49,160 nt of DNA from Candidatus Geocrenenecus huangii (GCA_023268155.1 JALNKM010000009.1:1-49160), one strand, 5' to 3'. Positions 34,832 through 44,306 are shown, counted from the first letter of the stretch. Translations and numbers: made by a program. The notes: generated from the letters alone by a model not told the origin.

Positions 34832-35806
34832 TCAACCTATTCTATACCAGTTCCTTAGTCCATCTCTATCTAGCTCGAGTATCACCCCTTTCAATATCCC
34901 AGAAGAATATTCTGAACCTGGATTAAATACTATGGTCTTCCCTACTTTATCGTATCCAGCCGATTCATGTATATGTCCATGGAGACCAATTATCGGTTTG
35001 TATTTTTCAATGAACTTTCTTACAGACTTGCTTCCAACATTTTCCTTCTCCATCTCTCCAAGACTATACACTGGTTTTAGATTCTTATCTAGCTTAGGAG
35101 CAACATCTATAACCGTATTATAGGGTGGTGGATGGAAACAGCATATTATTTTGTCCCAATCTCTATCGACTAGGTTTACTGTCTTCTCCAACATCTTCCA
35201 CAACTTGTTTTCTTCAGCTTCCCTAGGAGTATTCCATGGGGTCGGGTTAACGTGATCGAAGGAGACCATGCCATAGCCTAATGGTAGCTCTACTAATTTA
35301 CCTAGAGGATACATATCTCTGATGCTTTTTTTCAATACTGGGTCTATATCTAAGATATCGTCGTTTCCAGGCATAACTATAACTTGCTTATCTTTCTGGA
35401 CGTGTTCTTCTAGCATTACGACCCATCTCTTGATATTCTCAGTTATCAATGTTGAGAATAATCTGTTGACTTTTTCAGGATCTTTTTTCAGTTCTTCTAC
35501 TTCTTCTCTACTACAAATATATGGATATACTCCACAATTCTTTAATTCATTCTTTGCTTGTTCCAAATTCTCTGATCCTTTAACTATGTTTGTTTTTCCT
35601 TTAAAGGTGTATTGATAGTTTTCTCCTCCGAGGTCTATTATTGGAATTATTGCTTTTCCAGTTAGGTCTCCTGAAAGTATCATAACATCTATTTCATGAT
35701 GTTGTGGAATTGAGAGGAATCTTCTAAATACTAGCTCGCTATTATGGATATCAGCGACAAAGAATATTTTGAAGGAGCTCATTCCTCCTCTCGACCTTTC
35801 ACTCAA
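34832..35806 (-). CDS. metallophosphoesterase
   Basis: A 324-residue calcineurin-type phosphoesterase. Motifs are ADIHNSE (DxH), SGDLTG (GD), MPGNDD (GND), CFHPPPY and LHGHIHES, the last with the paired metal-ligand histidines. The substrate is unknown; relatives act on nucleotides, phosphoproteins or phospholipids. It lies between the permease and gamma-glutamyltransferase genes in a tight minus-strand operon, which is unusual company for a phosphoesterase and hints at a role on the transported or ligated compound, or in regulation. Confidence 0.82.
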   Translation of the reverse strand: MSERSRGGMSSFKIFFVADIHNSELVFRRFLSIPQHHEIDVMILSGDLTGKAIIPIIDLGGENYQYTFKGKTNIVKGSENLEQAKNELKNCGVYPYICSREEVEELKKDPEKVNRLFSTLITENIKRWVVMLEEHVQKDKQVIVMPGNDDILDIDPVLKKSIRDMYPLGKLVELPLGYGMVSFDHVNPTPWNTPREAEENKLWKMLEKTVNLVDRDWDKIICCFHPPPYNTVIDVAPKLDKNLKPVYSLGEMEKENVGSKSVRKFIEKYKPIIGLHGHIHESAGYDKVGKTIVFNPGSEYSSGILKGVILELDRDGLRNWYRIG

Positions 35807-35852
35807 GACCTATATTAATAGTTGAAATATAAAAAAGATTATGGAGTTTTCA

Positions 35853-37511
35853 TTAAGCTGGAGGTATCTCGGCGAATATCTTTTCAGTCTTTATGCCCTT
35901 CTTCTTATTTGCCCAGTTATAGTATGAGTAGAGTATTATGGCTAGCAGTGTCCAGCCTATCATCCAGGAAGGCGATACAAACGTTACGTCTGCAGCCATT
36001 TGCTGTAAACCAAGTACTAAGAGTATAAATGTTGATACAATTGCCGCTCCTCCTACAATCGATATTACAGGGACTCCTCCAATAGTCTTCGTATAGCCCT
36101 CCTTATAGACCTCCGGCCTCCTAAAGGGCAGGATCGTTGTAGCTATCGCTGATAGGAACCATCTAACGGCTACTGCCGTAACAGCTGTTATCGCATAGAA
36201 TAGTGGTCCATATTCTGGAGATGCTAAAATTAATAGCATTAATATGGCTCCGACTATTACTAATGTTATAGACCAGTGTGGTGTCCTAAACCTATCATTA
36301 ACTTCCGCCAGCTTCTCCGGGAAGAACCTATCAAATGATAATGCGAATGCGATTCTTGATGGTACCATCATGTATACGGGGATTCCATTCATTACCCATA
36401 ATGGTACAGCCAGAGTAATGATGATGGCGAGTATAGGTGCCCAGCCACCGAAGAGAGAAGCTATAAAGACCGCCCAGGTAGGTGTCTGTACAGGGTTGAT
36501 TGCAAGCTGACTATAAGCGCTTTCGGTATTCATTACATACTCGTAGGCTGAGAAGAATTCTCTAAACCCTAGAAGAGTTAAAGATGATATCGAGAGATAG
36601 TATGCGAAGACGAGTATTATTGCTCCAACCGTTCCTAGGAAGAAGTTTCTCTTTGGCCTATCTATCTCTCCAGCCATGTAATTAGCGTATTCAAGCCCCC
36701 AGAATGCATATGCTGAGATAACGATGCTGAGTGAGAGGGTTATCTCAGGAGACCATGGACCAGGCCAACCCCACTTAGAGGGGTCGCCAGTAGCCGATGC
36801 CACATAATCTCTCCAACCTGTCGCTGACGCTACATTCATTATCTCATCATATGCCCCTGACCCGTAAGTCATATCCCATAGATTTCTTACCTGACTCGGC
36901 GTTAGAGATGCTGCGTATGCTGCTCCAGCTATAGTAGCTATTCCTGCTACTAGCGCTAGGAGGAAGAGTATGTTTATGACATATTTGTAGACTTTTACCC
37001 CTAGTAGGCTGATAACTCCAAATACCAATACGAAGAATATTCCGAGACCTATTGAAGCGACTGGGTCAGTGGAGAGCGATTCTCCCAAAGAAACCAAACC
37101 ATTATTATGTGTTGCTAATCCTACTTGTATTATCGCGCTTCCCCAGAACCAGGCCATGAAGTAAGACAATGCTCCTACGATCCAGATATGTACTCCGAGT
37201 ACCAGTAGTGCCTCTATGTATCCTAGCAATGGGTGGAGTACCCTGGAGATTCCTACATAGTCTGAGGCAGTTCTAGGCATAGCCATGGTTAAGAAGATTA
37301 CGGCAAATGCTGCTAGAGCCATTATTACTCCTCCAAGGACTAATGCTAATGGTATGTTTGCTCCAGGCGCAGAGTATCCTTGGCCAGCAGTAAATAGGTA
37401 GAACCCGTCCGCTATAACGTAGTTCGCGGCCATAGCCATGACCGAGAATGCGCCGATCTCTCTTACAAGCCCCGAAGTTCTTCTAACAAATACTATCTCC
37501 TCAGAACTCAT
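35853..37511 (-). CDS. APC-family amino acid or amine permease
   Basis: A 552-residue membrane protein with about twelve hydrophobic segments and an APC-superfamily pattern, including the N-terminal unwound-helix region (VREIGAFSVMAMAANYVIADG) given here as a location only, residues 13-33. It imports or exchanges amino acids or amines across the cytoplasmic membrane. It is first in a run with the metallophosphoesterase and gamma-glutamyltransferase genes, and is divergent from the ligase gene across 116 bases. Confidence 0.87.
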   Translation of the reverse strand: MSSEEIVFVRRTSGLVREIGAFSVMAMAANYVIADGFYLFTAGQGYSAPGANIPLALVLGGVIMALAAFAVIFLTMAMPRTASDYVGISRVLHPLLGYIEALLVLGVHIWIVGALSYFMAWFWGSAIIQVGLATHNNGLVSLGESLSTDPVASIGLGIFFVLVFGVISLLGVKVYKYVINILFLLALVAGIATIAGAAYAASLTPSQVRNLWDMTYGSGAYDEIMNVASATGWRDYVASATGDPSKWGWPGPWSPEITLSLSIVISAYAFWGLEYANYMAGEIDRPKRNFFLGTVGAIILVFAYYLSISSLTLLGFREFFSAYEYVMNTESAYSQLAINPVQTPTWAVFIASLFGGWAPILAIIITLAVPLWVMNGIPVYMMVPSRIAFALSFDRFFPEKLAEVNDRFRTPHWSITLVIVGAILMLLILASPEYGPLFYAITAVTAVAVRWFLSAIATTILPFRRPEVYKEGYTKTIGGVPVISIVGGAAIVSTFILLVLGLQQMAADVTFVSPSWMIGWTLLAIILYSYYNWANKKKGIKTEKIFAEIPPA

Positions 37512-37627
37512 GAGAAAAAATCTCGCATGCTTGCATATAAGATTTTAAGATTACAAAATACACGTTCATCATGATATTACATCCTGAAGGTCTTCCAAGT
37601 GTATCCTTCTTAAAAGTTAATTAGTCC

Positions 37628-39016
37628 GTGTATAAAATATCGGATATTATGAGTAAATTAGATAACATTATGGAGATTGTTGAGAGGAATAAAATCAAGT
37701 TCGTCAGGTTTATCTATGTCGGACTAGACGGGGTTCTAAGAGCTAAGTCGTCTTATCTAGATGAGCTTGAAGACCACTTAATCCACGGTATAGGTTTAAC
37801 CATGGCGATGCAGTCTTTCACAGCTCTCGATACGCTACTATCAGAACCGAGATTCGGACCAGAATCGGAAGATATCTTCTTAGTCCCAGACCTAGAAACA
37901 TTCTCACCCATAACCTACGTAGAAGGACAGGGTAGGGTACTATGCGATATGAAGTTGAGAAATGGAGAAGAATGGGGCTTCTGTACTCGCAGTCTCCTCA
38001 AGAAGCTCTCGAAGAGATATAAAGAAGAACTAGGGATTGTTTTTCAGAGTGCTGCAGAAACCGAGTTCTACATACTGAAGCAGACGGCGCCCGATAAAGT
38101 TGAGCCAATAGATTGGGCGAGATGTTTCTCAACGGTCGGATATGACGCTCTTGGAGACATAATCTTAGAGATAATCGACGCGCTTAAAGCCTCGGGAATA
38201 TCCGTAGTGAGGATCATTAAAGAATATGGTCCAGGACAAGTAGAGATAAATATGAAGCATAGGAACATATTAAGAGCCGCTGATGATATGGTTGTCTTGA
38301 GGGATGTTGCAAAAGGTGTTGCGGCAAAACATGGTCTAGTGGCCACTTTCATGGCGAAGCCTTTCGACTGGCATGCGGGAAGCGGTATGCATTTCCACAT
38401 AAGCGGTCTAGATACGGAGACAGGTAAAAACGTATTCTATGATAAGAACGATAAGAAAGGATTGAACCTATCTCGAACAGCATACTACTTCATTGGGGGA
38501 ATCCTACATCATATGAAGTCTCTATCGGCTATTGTAGCTCCGACGATAAATTCGTACAAGAGATTGATTCCTGGGTCATGGGCTCCATCGAACATATGCT
38601 ATGGATACAATAATAGGTCTGCAGCAATAAGAATACCGACTACGAGAGTTGGAAAAGAAGAGAAAAATATTAGGATAGAGTTTAGAACACCGGATGCAAC
38701 CGCAAACCCATACCTAGCGCTGGCGGCCACTATAGCGGCGGGGGTTCATGGGATTAGAGAAGAGATCGATCCCGCAGAACCCGTTAACGTAGATGCGTAC
38801 AAGCTCTCAAAAGAAGAGAGAGCTAAGAGGAATATAGAACTTCTCCCTACAAGTTTGAGAGAAGCTCTAGAGTATCTTGATAGGGATGACTATCTTAAAT
38901 CTGAACTTGGCTCCGAGCTAATAGAAGAATACATAAAGATCAAGAAGGTTGAATGTGAATCCTATGAACATTATGTAAGCCCATGGGAGATTAAGAACTA
39001 TGTCCCAGTATTCTAA
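37628..39016 (+). CDS. glutamine-synthetase-like ligase
   Basis: A 462-residue GS-fold enzyme. Active-site landmarks are AETEFYIL, GPGQVEINM, HAGSGMHFHIS, NSYKRLIPGSWAP and RIEFRTPDATANPY, so the metal, ATP and glutamate sites look intact. It may be a true glutamine synthetase, but it lacks the near-absolute context of glnA. Its genetic company (APC permease, gamma-glutamyltransferase, class III aminotransferase) recalls PuuA-type gamma-glutamyl amine ligases. A GTG start at 37628 gives the length used; an ATG at 37652 is an alternative. Its stop lies 17 bases inside the next gene. Confidence 0.82.
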   Translation: MYKISDIMSKLDNIMEIVERNKIKFVRFIYVGLDGVLRAKSSYLDELEDHLIHGIGLTMAMQSFTALDTLLSEPRFGPESEDIFLVPDLETFSPITYVEGQGRVLCDMKLRNGEEWGFCTRSLLKKLSKRYKEELGIVFQSAAETEFYILKQTAPDKVEPIDWARCFSTVGYDALGDIILEIIDALKASGISVVRIIKEYGPGQVEINMKHRNILRAADDMVVLRDVAKGVAAKHGLVATFMAKPFDWHAGSGMHFHISGLDTETGKNVFYDKNDKKGLNLSRTAYYFIGGILHHMKSLSAIVAPTINSYKRLIPGSWAPSNICYGYNNRSAAIRIPTTRVGKEEKNIRIEFRTPDATANPYLALAATIAAGVHGIREEIDPAEPVNVDAYKLSKEERAKRNIELLPTSLREALEYLDRDDYLKSELGSELIEEYIKIKKVECESYEHYVSPWEIKNYVPVF

Positions 39017-39977
39017 GATTAGAGAGATCTTAAACACCTTAAAGGATGTCGACGTTGACAAAGTCTTGCAGGCCGTGCAGGATAGGGTAAAAGTATATCC
39101 TACACCACATTATCTACCGATTCACATAGAATATCTTAATGAGCTAGATCAGAAAGAAAACTTCTGTGGCGCGTTTAGTGCATCATACATCTTGAGAGGT
39201 TTAGGCTACAGGACCCACAGAAATGAAATAGTAGACCAAGACTATATAGCGTATCTTTCAAGAGTAAACGTAGACCCAAGAGACTTAGAAAAAATTAGGA
39301 AATTAAAGAATGAGATAGCTAGTTTATCAGGAGAAGAAGCTAGAAAGATTGTTGAGGAGAACAGAAGTATATGGTATAGGTTTGATGATCTTCCAACAAC
39401 TGTGAAGTCTCAGGAGCTTGGCGCTAGCCCTGAAGGAATCACTTACGCAATCCATGAAGTAAGCATGTCTAAGCTTAAAGTAATACCTGTGAAGACCGTT
39501 AGTAAGACTGAGGATGAGCTCTTATCAAGCGAGAAAATGGCCGTCCTTCTAGAATTATTCAAGAAAGCTGAAGTATACAATGCACAGTTTATACTAAACT
39601 TGAACACGAGATACTTGTTAGACTCTGAGAAGATCTTTAAGTTATCAGAGAAGCTTCTGTTGGGAGAAGTGTTCCAAGAAGTTTATAGAGAAAGTGTTGG
39701 GCACTATGTTGGATGTGCTGGCTTGATAGAAGTTAACGATAAGCCTTTAATCATTATAAGAGAAACGTATCGGAAGTATGGAGTACATCTTCAACCTGCA
39801 GAATATGTTAGAAGAGCTCTAATAAGAGAGGATGGAAGGGAAGGTGGAGTCCTAATCATTGTTCCAGCAGATTTAGAAAAGGATCTTAAGAAGATGCTGA
39901 GTGATAGAGGATTAAGGGTGGAGACTTGGGATAATGGAAGCCCATATACTCCGTTTACCAGCCGGCGAACCTTCTAA
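39000..39977 (+). CDS. unknown protein with a possible cysteine-hydrolase site
   Basis: A 325-residue soluble protein overlapping the ligase gene by 17 bases, so it is translationally coupled to it. C56 in FCGAFSAS, H235 in VGHYVG and E255 in IIRETY are laid out like the Cys-His-acid triad of papain- or C39-like enzymes, with helices between. I do not firmly recognise a family, though it recalls an uncharacterised domain family of similar layout in Actinobacteria. It might hydrolyse the gamma-glutamyl product or transfer its acyl group, or regulate the ligase. The 3' end overlaps the convergent aminotransferase by 23 bases. Confidence 0.7.
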   Translation: MSQYSKIREILNTLKDVDVDKVLQAVQDRVKVYPTPHYLPIHIEYLNELDQKENFCGAFSASYILRGLGYRTHRNEIVDQDYIAYLSRVNVDPRDLEKIRKLKNEIASLSGEEARKIVEENRSIWYRFDDLPTTVKSQELGASPEGITYAIHEVSMSKLKVIPVKTVSKTEDELLSSEKMAVLLELFKKAEVYNAQFILNLNTRYLLDSEKIFKLSEKLLLGEVFQEVYRESVGHYVGCAGLIEVNDKPLIIIRETYRKYGVHLQPAEYVRRALIREDGREGGVLIIVPADLEKDLKKMLSDRGLRVETWDNGSPYTPFTSRRTF

Positions 39978-41289
39978 CCTTCTCTTTATCTATTCTATCT
40001 TTTTCTAAGTCGTCCACAGCTTTTTCAAATATTTCTAATGCTTTCTCTACATCTTCACTACTCACCGTTAAGGGTGGGGTAATCTCTATGACGTTAGAAT
40101 ATGTTCCTACGTAAGTAACGAGTAGACCGAGCTCGAAGGCTCTATAGACGAGGCAGGCAGCCTCGAAGGTAGCGGGTGTCTTCGCTTTAGGGTCTTTAAC
40201 CAGCTCAGCTCCTAAGATCATCCCCTTACCTCTAACATCACCTATTAGTTGATGTTTTTCTCTTATCTCGTTAAGCCTCTTCAAGATGTAGTCTCCCACT
40301 CTAGCAGCTCTTTCATGAATTTTATCTCTCAAGATTATGTTTATGGTTGCTAATGAAGCGACACAGCTAACTGGATGAGCGCTACTTGTGAAGAGATGGG
40401 CCGCTATAGCCGCGTCCATGATCTCTCCTCTTCCGACGACCGCGCTTAGAGGGAGTCCGGAGGCCATGGGTTTAGCCATAGATATAACGTCTGGAGCCAC
40501 ATTTGAATGTTCTATAGCGAAGAACTTGCCTGTTCTTCCAAATCCGACTTTAACTTCATCGACGACTAAGCTTATCCCTCGATGCTTACAGATCTTATGT
40601 AGTTTGGGGATGAATTCTGGAGGTGGAACGATTACTCCGCCATCGCTTTGTATAGGCTCAATAATTATTGCAGATAAGTCTTCAGCTGGAGCATTCTCTA
40701 TAACATTATTCTCAAGAAAGTCTATACATAGTAACCCACATTCTGGATATTGTTGCTTGAATGGACATCTATAACAATAAGGATATGGAGCCTTCAAGGT
40801 GTTTGGGAATCCGATAAATCTTGTTAATGCTTTATGCCCAGATAAGCTCAGAGCCCCCATAGTCTGTCCATGATAAGATCCCTGAAATCCAAGCAGCCTC
40901 CTTCTACCAGAATATATAGGCATTATCTTATAGATTAACTCATTAGCATCTGAGCCTGTTAAACCAAACCATACCTTCTTCTTGAAATCTCCAGGTGTTA
41001 CCTCTACTAATCTTTCAGCTAATTCTATTCCCACAGCGTTTGGGAAAGTAGTATGAGATGAGAATACTAACTTTTCTAGTTGTTTCTTCACTGCCTCGAT
41101 TACTTCTGGGTTATTATGTCCTAGATTCGTTACAGCCCATTGCGATGAGAAATCTATATACTCTCTACCTTCTACATCCCAGATCTTTGAATTAAAAGCT
41201 CTATCAACTACTATTGGATAAAATCTTATACCTATAATTCTGCCAACTACACGTTCTTCTCTCTCCAAGTATTCAAGTACGCTAGACAT
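39955..41289 (-). CDS. class III aminotransferase (GABA/omega-amino acid type)
   Basis: A 444-residue PLP enzyme of the OAT/GABA-AT class. VVDEVKVGFGRTG and the PLP lysine in SMAKPMASGLPL are present, with a Cys-rich insert CYRCPFKQQYPECGLLC near residues 172-188 that is absent from LysJ and occurs in some archaeal relatives. It probably transaminates an omega-amino acid or amine such as GABA or ornithine; amino acid racemases of this fold are an alternative. It converges on the ligase-linked unknown gene, overlapping by 23 bases. Confidence 0.85.
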   Translation of the reverse strand: MSSVLEYLEREERVVGRIIGIRFYPIVVDRAFNSKIWDVEGREYIDFSSQWAVTNLGHNNPEVIEAVKKQLEKLVFSSHTTFPNAVGIELAERLVEVTPGDFKKKVWFGLTGSDANELIYKIMPIYSGRRRLLGFQGSYHGQTMGALSLSGHKALTRFIGFPNTLKAPYPYCYRCPFKQQYPECGLLCIDFLENNVIENAPAEDLSAIIIEPIQSDGGVIVPPPEFIPKLHKICKHRGISLVVDEVKVGFGRTGKFFAIEHSNVAPDVISMAKPMASGLPLSAVVGRGEIMDAAIAAHLFTSSAHPVSCVASLATINIILRDKIHERAARVGDYILKRLNEIREKHQLIGDVRGKGMILGAELVKDPKAKTPATFEAACLVYRAFELGLLVTYVGTYSNVIEITPPLTVSSEDVEKALEIFEKAVDDLEKDRIDKEKVRRFAGW

Positions 41290-41343
41290 GCTTATAGTAT
41301 CCCTCTTATGCCATATAAATTTATAAACATCTAGACTATTAAA

Positions 41344-42168
41344 ATGCCCGGAGTAAGGTTGATAGACGAATTTTCATCTAAAGTATTGAAGACAGCTCTC
41401 GAAATCGTTGATGCAGCTCATAATAGAGGTGTAGTAGCAAGGATCTTGGGAGCAGTAGCGACGTACCTCCATTGCTGTAACGATACCCAGGCTCTAACAT
41501 TCATCAAAAACGCGGGGAGACTTACTACCGGAAAGGTATTTACAGACGTGGACCTAATAGCTTACAGTAAGCAGCGGAAACAATTAGTAAACCTTATGAG
41601 AGAATTGAATTTTGATGAGAATAAAATTATAAACGCATTGTTCGGATATAAGAGATTGTTGTTCTTTAAAGATCAGGTAAAAGTCGATATATTCTTTGAT
41701 AAACTAGAATTCAGCCATGATGTATTTTTTGGGAGTGAGCCAGGTAAAGGAAGGCTTGAAATAGATTATCCCACAATAAGCTTAACAGACTTGATGTTAG
41801 AGAAGCTCCAGATACATCAAATAAATAAGAAAGATATAATCGATATAATAGCGGTCTTGATAGTGCATGATGTAGGCGATACAACTGAAAAAGAGGTCAT
41901 AGATGGGAAGTATATAGGGAGCATATTGTCCGATGATTGGGGCTTCTGGTATGACGCACTTGAAAATTTGAAGAAAGTTGAGTACTTCGTAAATAAATTT
42001 AGAGAAGAGAACCTGTTGAGTTCTGACCAATCTACTAAGGTTCTCCAAAATATTGAAAAGATTAAGATAGCTATTGAAAATACTGAGAAGACTAAGAACT
42101 GGATTAAACGCTCTAAGATAGGTACCTCAAAACCATGGTATAGGGAAGTTGAAGATTTGAATGTTTAA
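41344..42168 (+). CDS. nucleotidyltransferase-fold protein
   Basis: A 274-residue protein with a minimal nucleotidyltransferase layout: ILGAVATYL near residues 34-42 in the position of the usual Gly-rich motif, FTDVDLI with D68 and D70, and a third acidic residue D115 in VKVDIFF. The C-terminal half is helical. The family includes tRNA-modifying enzymes, antitoxin-like proteins and AbiEii-type toxins; no partner gene is adjacent, so neither role can be assigned. It is divergent from the aminotransferase gene by 54 bases and precedes lysJ. Confidence 0.65.
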   Translation: MPGVRLIDEFSSKVLKTALEIVDAAHNRGVVARILGAVATYLHCCNDTQALTFIKNAGRLTTGKVFTDVDLIAYSKQRKQLVNLMRELNFDENKIINALFGYKRLLFFKDQVKVDIFFDKLEFSHDVFFGSEPGKGRLEIDYPTISLTDLMLEKLQIHQINKKDIIDIIAVLIVHDVGDTTEKEVIDGKYIGSILSDDWGFWYDALENLKKVEYFVNKFREENLLSSDQSTKVLQNIEKIKIAIENTEKTKNWIKRSKIGTSKPWYREVEDLNV

Positions 42169-42253
42169 CGATAATTTATATCTTTTACTGTTTTCCGTGG
42201 CCAAAGATAATAGTTTTTAAGAAACTTTAACGTATATCGTATGGTGAAACTTT

Positions 42254-43438
42254 ATGGTGAAGTTAATCCAGTTTTATAGCCCTCGAGGCTTAAAGCTCTC
42301 TAGGGCGGAAAACCAGTATGTATGGGATACCAATGGAAGAAAATATCTAGATTGTCATACTCAGTACGGGTCAATCTTTCTAGGACATAGAAACCCGAAG
42401 ATAACAAACGCTATCAAAGAACAGATCGATAAGATTTACGGAGCATATCCGGCATTTGATACAGAAGCTAAAGAGAAAGCATTAGAAAGTCTAAGCAAGA
42501 TTCTCCCAAGAAAACTTGAATACGTATACATGTTGAACGGGGGAGGAGAAGCAGTAGAATTAGCATTAAAGATTACTAGAAAAATTACAGGAAGAAAGAA
42601 ATTCATCTCCTTCATCAATGCATTTCATGGAAGAACAATGGGGGCCTTATCTGTTACATGGAATCCAAAATACAGAGAGGGATACGATCCATTCCCATGG
42701 GATGTAAAATTCCTACCATACAATAAGGTTGAAGAACTGGAGAAAGAAGTAGACGATGGAATAGCCGGGGTCATCGTTGAAGTAATACAGGGAGAAGGGG
42801 GGCTGAATGAGGGATCAGTAGAATTCCTGAAAGCTATTAGAGAAGCATGTGATAAGGCGGGGGCACAGATGATTATAGACGAGGTCCAGACAGGCTTCGG
42901 TAGAACAGGATATCTCTGGGCACATCAGATCGCAAACGTAGAACCCGACATACTAGTAGCAGGGAAAGCTATAGGAGGAGGATTTCCAGTAAGCTTAACT
43001 GCTGTTAAAACAGAACTTGGAGAAAAACTAAAAGAAGGAGACCATGGATCAACTTTTGGAGGAAATCCGATTGCATGTGCAGCCTTAACAGCCTCCATTC
43101 AAGTCTTACTAGAAGAAAAAGTAGTAGAAAGGGTAGCTCAAACAGGCAGGATATTTAGAGAAAGTCTTGAAAAGGTTAAGGAAGATTTTGGAGAAGTTGT
43201 AAGAGAAGTAAAGGGCCGGGGATTGTTCCTCGGCATAGAGACAAGATTTGAACCTACATCTATACTAAAACTATTACAAGATAATGGTGTGATAGCTTTA
43301 AGAGCTGGAAGACTGGTAGTAAGATTCCTACCTCCATACATGATATCTACAAAAGACATAGAGTATGCGGTGGGAACGCTTAGAAATGTTCTAAGCCAGG
43401 TAAAAGAAGAAAAAATAGTAACGAAAACACAAACCTAG
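42254..43438 (+). CDS. lysJ: LysW-aminoadipate/glutamate semialdehyde aminotransferase
   Basis: A 394-residue class III PLP enzyme of the ArgD/LysJ type, converting carrier-bound aminoadipate or glutamate semialdehyde to LysW-lysine or LysW-ornithine. The N terminus (FYSPRGLKLSRAENQYVWD) follows archaeal LysJ. IIDEVQTGFGRTGYLWA and AGKAIGGGFP mark the cofactor site with the PLP lysine. GGTGA-like GGTGA at 42243-42247, six bases before the ATG, is a strong ribosome binding site. Unlike the aminotransferase at 39955 it has no Cys-rich insert. It lies about 31 kb from lysK, so the pathway genes are split. Confidence 0.9.
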   Translation: MVKLIQFYSPRGLKLSRAENQYVWDTNGRKYLDCHTQYGSIFLGHRNPKITNAIKEQIDKIYGAYPAFDTEAKEKALESLSKILPRKLEYVYMLNGGGEAVELALKITRKITGRKKFISFINAFHGRTMGALSVTWNPKYREGYDPFPWDVKFLPYNKVEELEKEVDDGIAGVIVEVIQGEGGLNEGSVEFLKAIREACDKAGAQMIIDEVQTGFGRTGYLWAHQIANVEPDILVAGKAIGGGFPVSLTAVKTELGEKLKEGDHGSTFGGNPIACAALTASIQVLLEEKVVERVAQTGRIFRESLEKVKEDFGEVVREVKGRGLFLGIETRFEPTSILKLLQDNGVIALRAGRLVVRFLPPYMISTKDIEYAVGTLRNVLSQVKEEKIVTKTQT

Positions 43439-43509
43439 ATAAGACAATTTTGAGTAAGGAAATACGTGGCCCCTCAATTTTTATTCGATCTGAAACATTC
43501 CTTAAGGAC

Positions 43510-44037
43510 TTATCTCCACTTTTTCAATAGATACTTATTCCACACTTGGGCCGTTATGTATCCTCCAGCGAATCCGTTTAGCACGCCTCCGATAAGTATC
43601 ATTAGATACAGGGATGGCGCCCAAGGCATCATGCCCACCATTACGGTAACATACATGCTTGCACCTCCTAAAATTGCGGAAGCAATAGACAACGCGATCA
43701 TGAGCCTCCATGTATTAACCGGTGCAGAAGAAGTCTTTACTCTAAATAAAGAGATAAAACAATCAATCATAAGTCCATAGATTAGAGCAAACAAAAATGT
43801 AAATGGAAAGAATGCTGGTCTCCAAAACTGCGTAAGTAAGCCTGAGACTATTCCCGTCATCGTTCCACCAAATCTTCCAACCATGAAATTAGCCAAAGTA
43901 TAGAAAATCACTTGAAGGATTATCATAAACTTATCGATTGGGGATGGTAGGAAAACCTTCGAGATGAAAACAACAATAGATGAAAGAGCCAAAATAGGAA
44001 TCCTCCGAGAAACTCTTTGACCGATCTTATACGTCAT
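43510..44037 (-). CDS. membrane protein resembling an ECF transporter S component
   Basis: A 175-residue membrane protein with five or six hydrophobic segments, short loops and a basic C-terminal tail. Size and layout, with glycine-rich loops (GRFGGTMTGIVSGLL), resemble the substrate-binding S subunits of energy-coupling-factor vitamin transporters. No A or T subunit gene is near. Substrate unknown. Confidence 0.65.
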   Translation of the reverse strand: MTYKIGQRVSRRIPILALSSIVVFISKVFLPSPIDKFMIILQVIFYTLANFMVGRFGGTMTGIVSGLLTQFWRPAFFPFTFLFALIYGLMIDCFISLFRVKTSSAPVNTWRLMIALSIASAILGGASMYVTVMVGMMPWAPSLYLMILIGGVLNGFAGGYITAQVWNKYLLKKWR

Positions 44038-44117
44038 GCTGGAAATACAAATCTTCTGGAAATATAAAAATTACCTAACAATTACATGTTAAAATATTGG
44101 GTTTACATATATTGATA

Positions 44118-44185
44118 TGCCCTCAGATGATGATAATGACCTGCACAGAACTCGATGAAGATCATGCACCTTACTGAAGAGGGTG
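44118..44185 (+). ncRNA. candidate box C/D guide sRNA
   Basis: In the gap before the MoaD-like gene, box C ATGATGA (44127-44133) and box D CTGA (44174-44177) are 51 bases end to end. Between them lie a D'-like CAGA and a C'-like TCGATGA at fitting places. The outer flanks CCCTC (44120-44124) and GAGGG (44179-44183) can pair as a terminal stem. This is the layout of archaeal 2'-O-methylation guides. The guide before box D would pair with UAAGGUGCAUGA, methylating the G opposite 44169. C' and D' are imperfect, the stem has a small asymmetric bulge, and the target is not identified. Confidence 0.55.
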
Positions 44186-44306
44186 TAGATAAGCTGATAA
44201 GAAATCATATTACCTGCTACGTCCCTAAATAAGCCGATTGTTCAAGACATTCATGATGGTGGGGAAACTTTACTAGGTAGAAGTCATCTGAATACATGTA
44301 GGTGAA

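Noticed and set aside
44253-44291. Second box C/D-like pair (ATGATGG and CTGA)
   Set aside because: Box C is imperfect, the spacing of 39 bases is too short for two guides, no C'/D' is seen and the flanks pair poorly.
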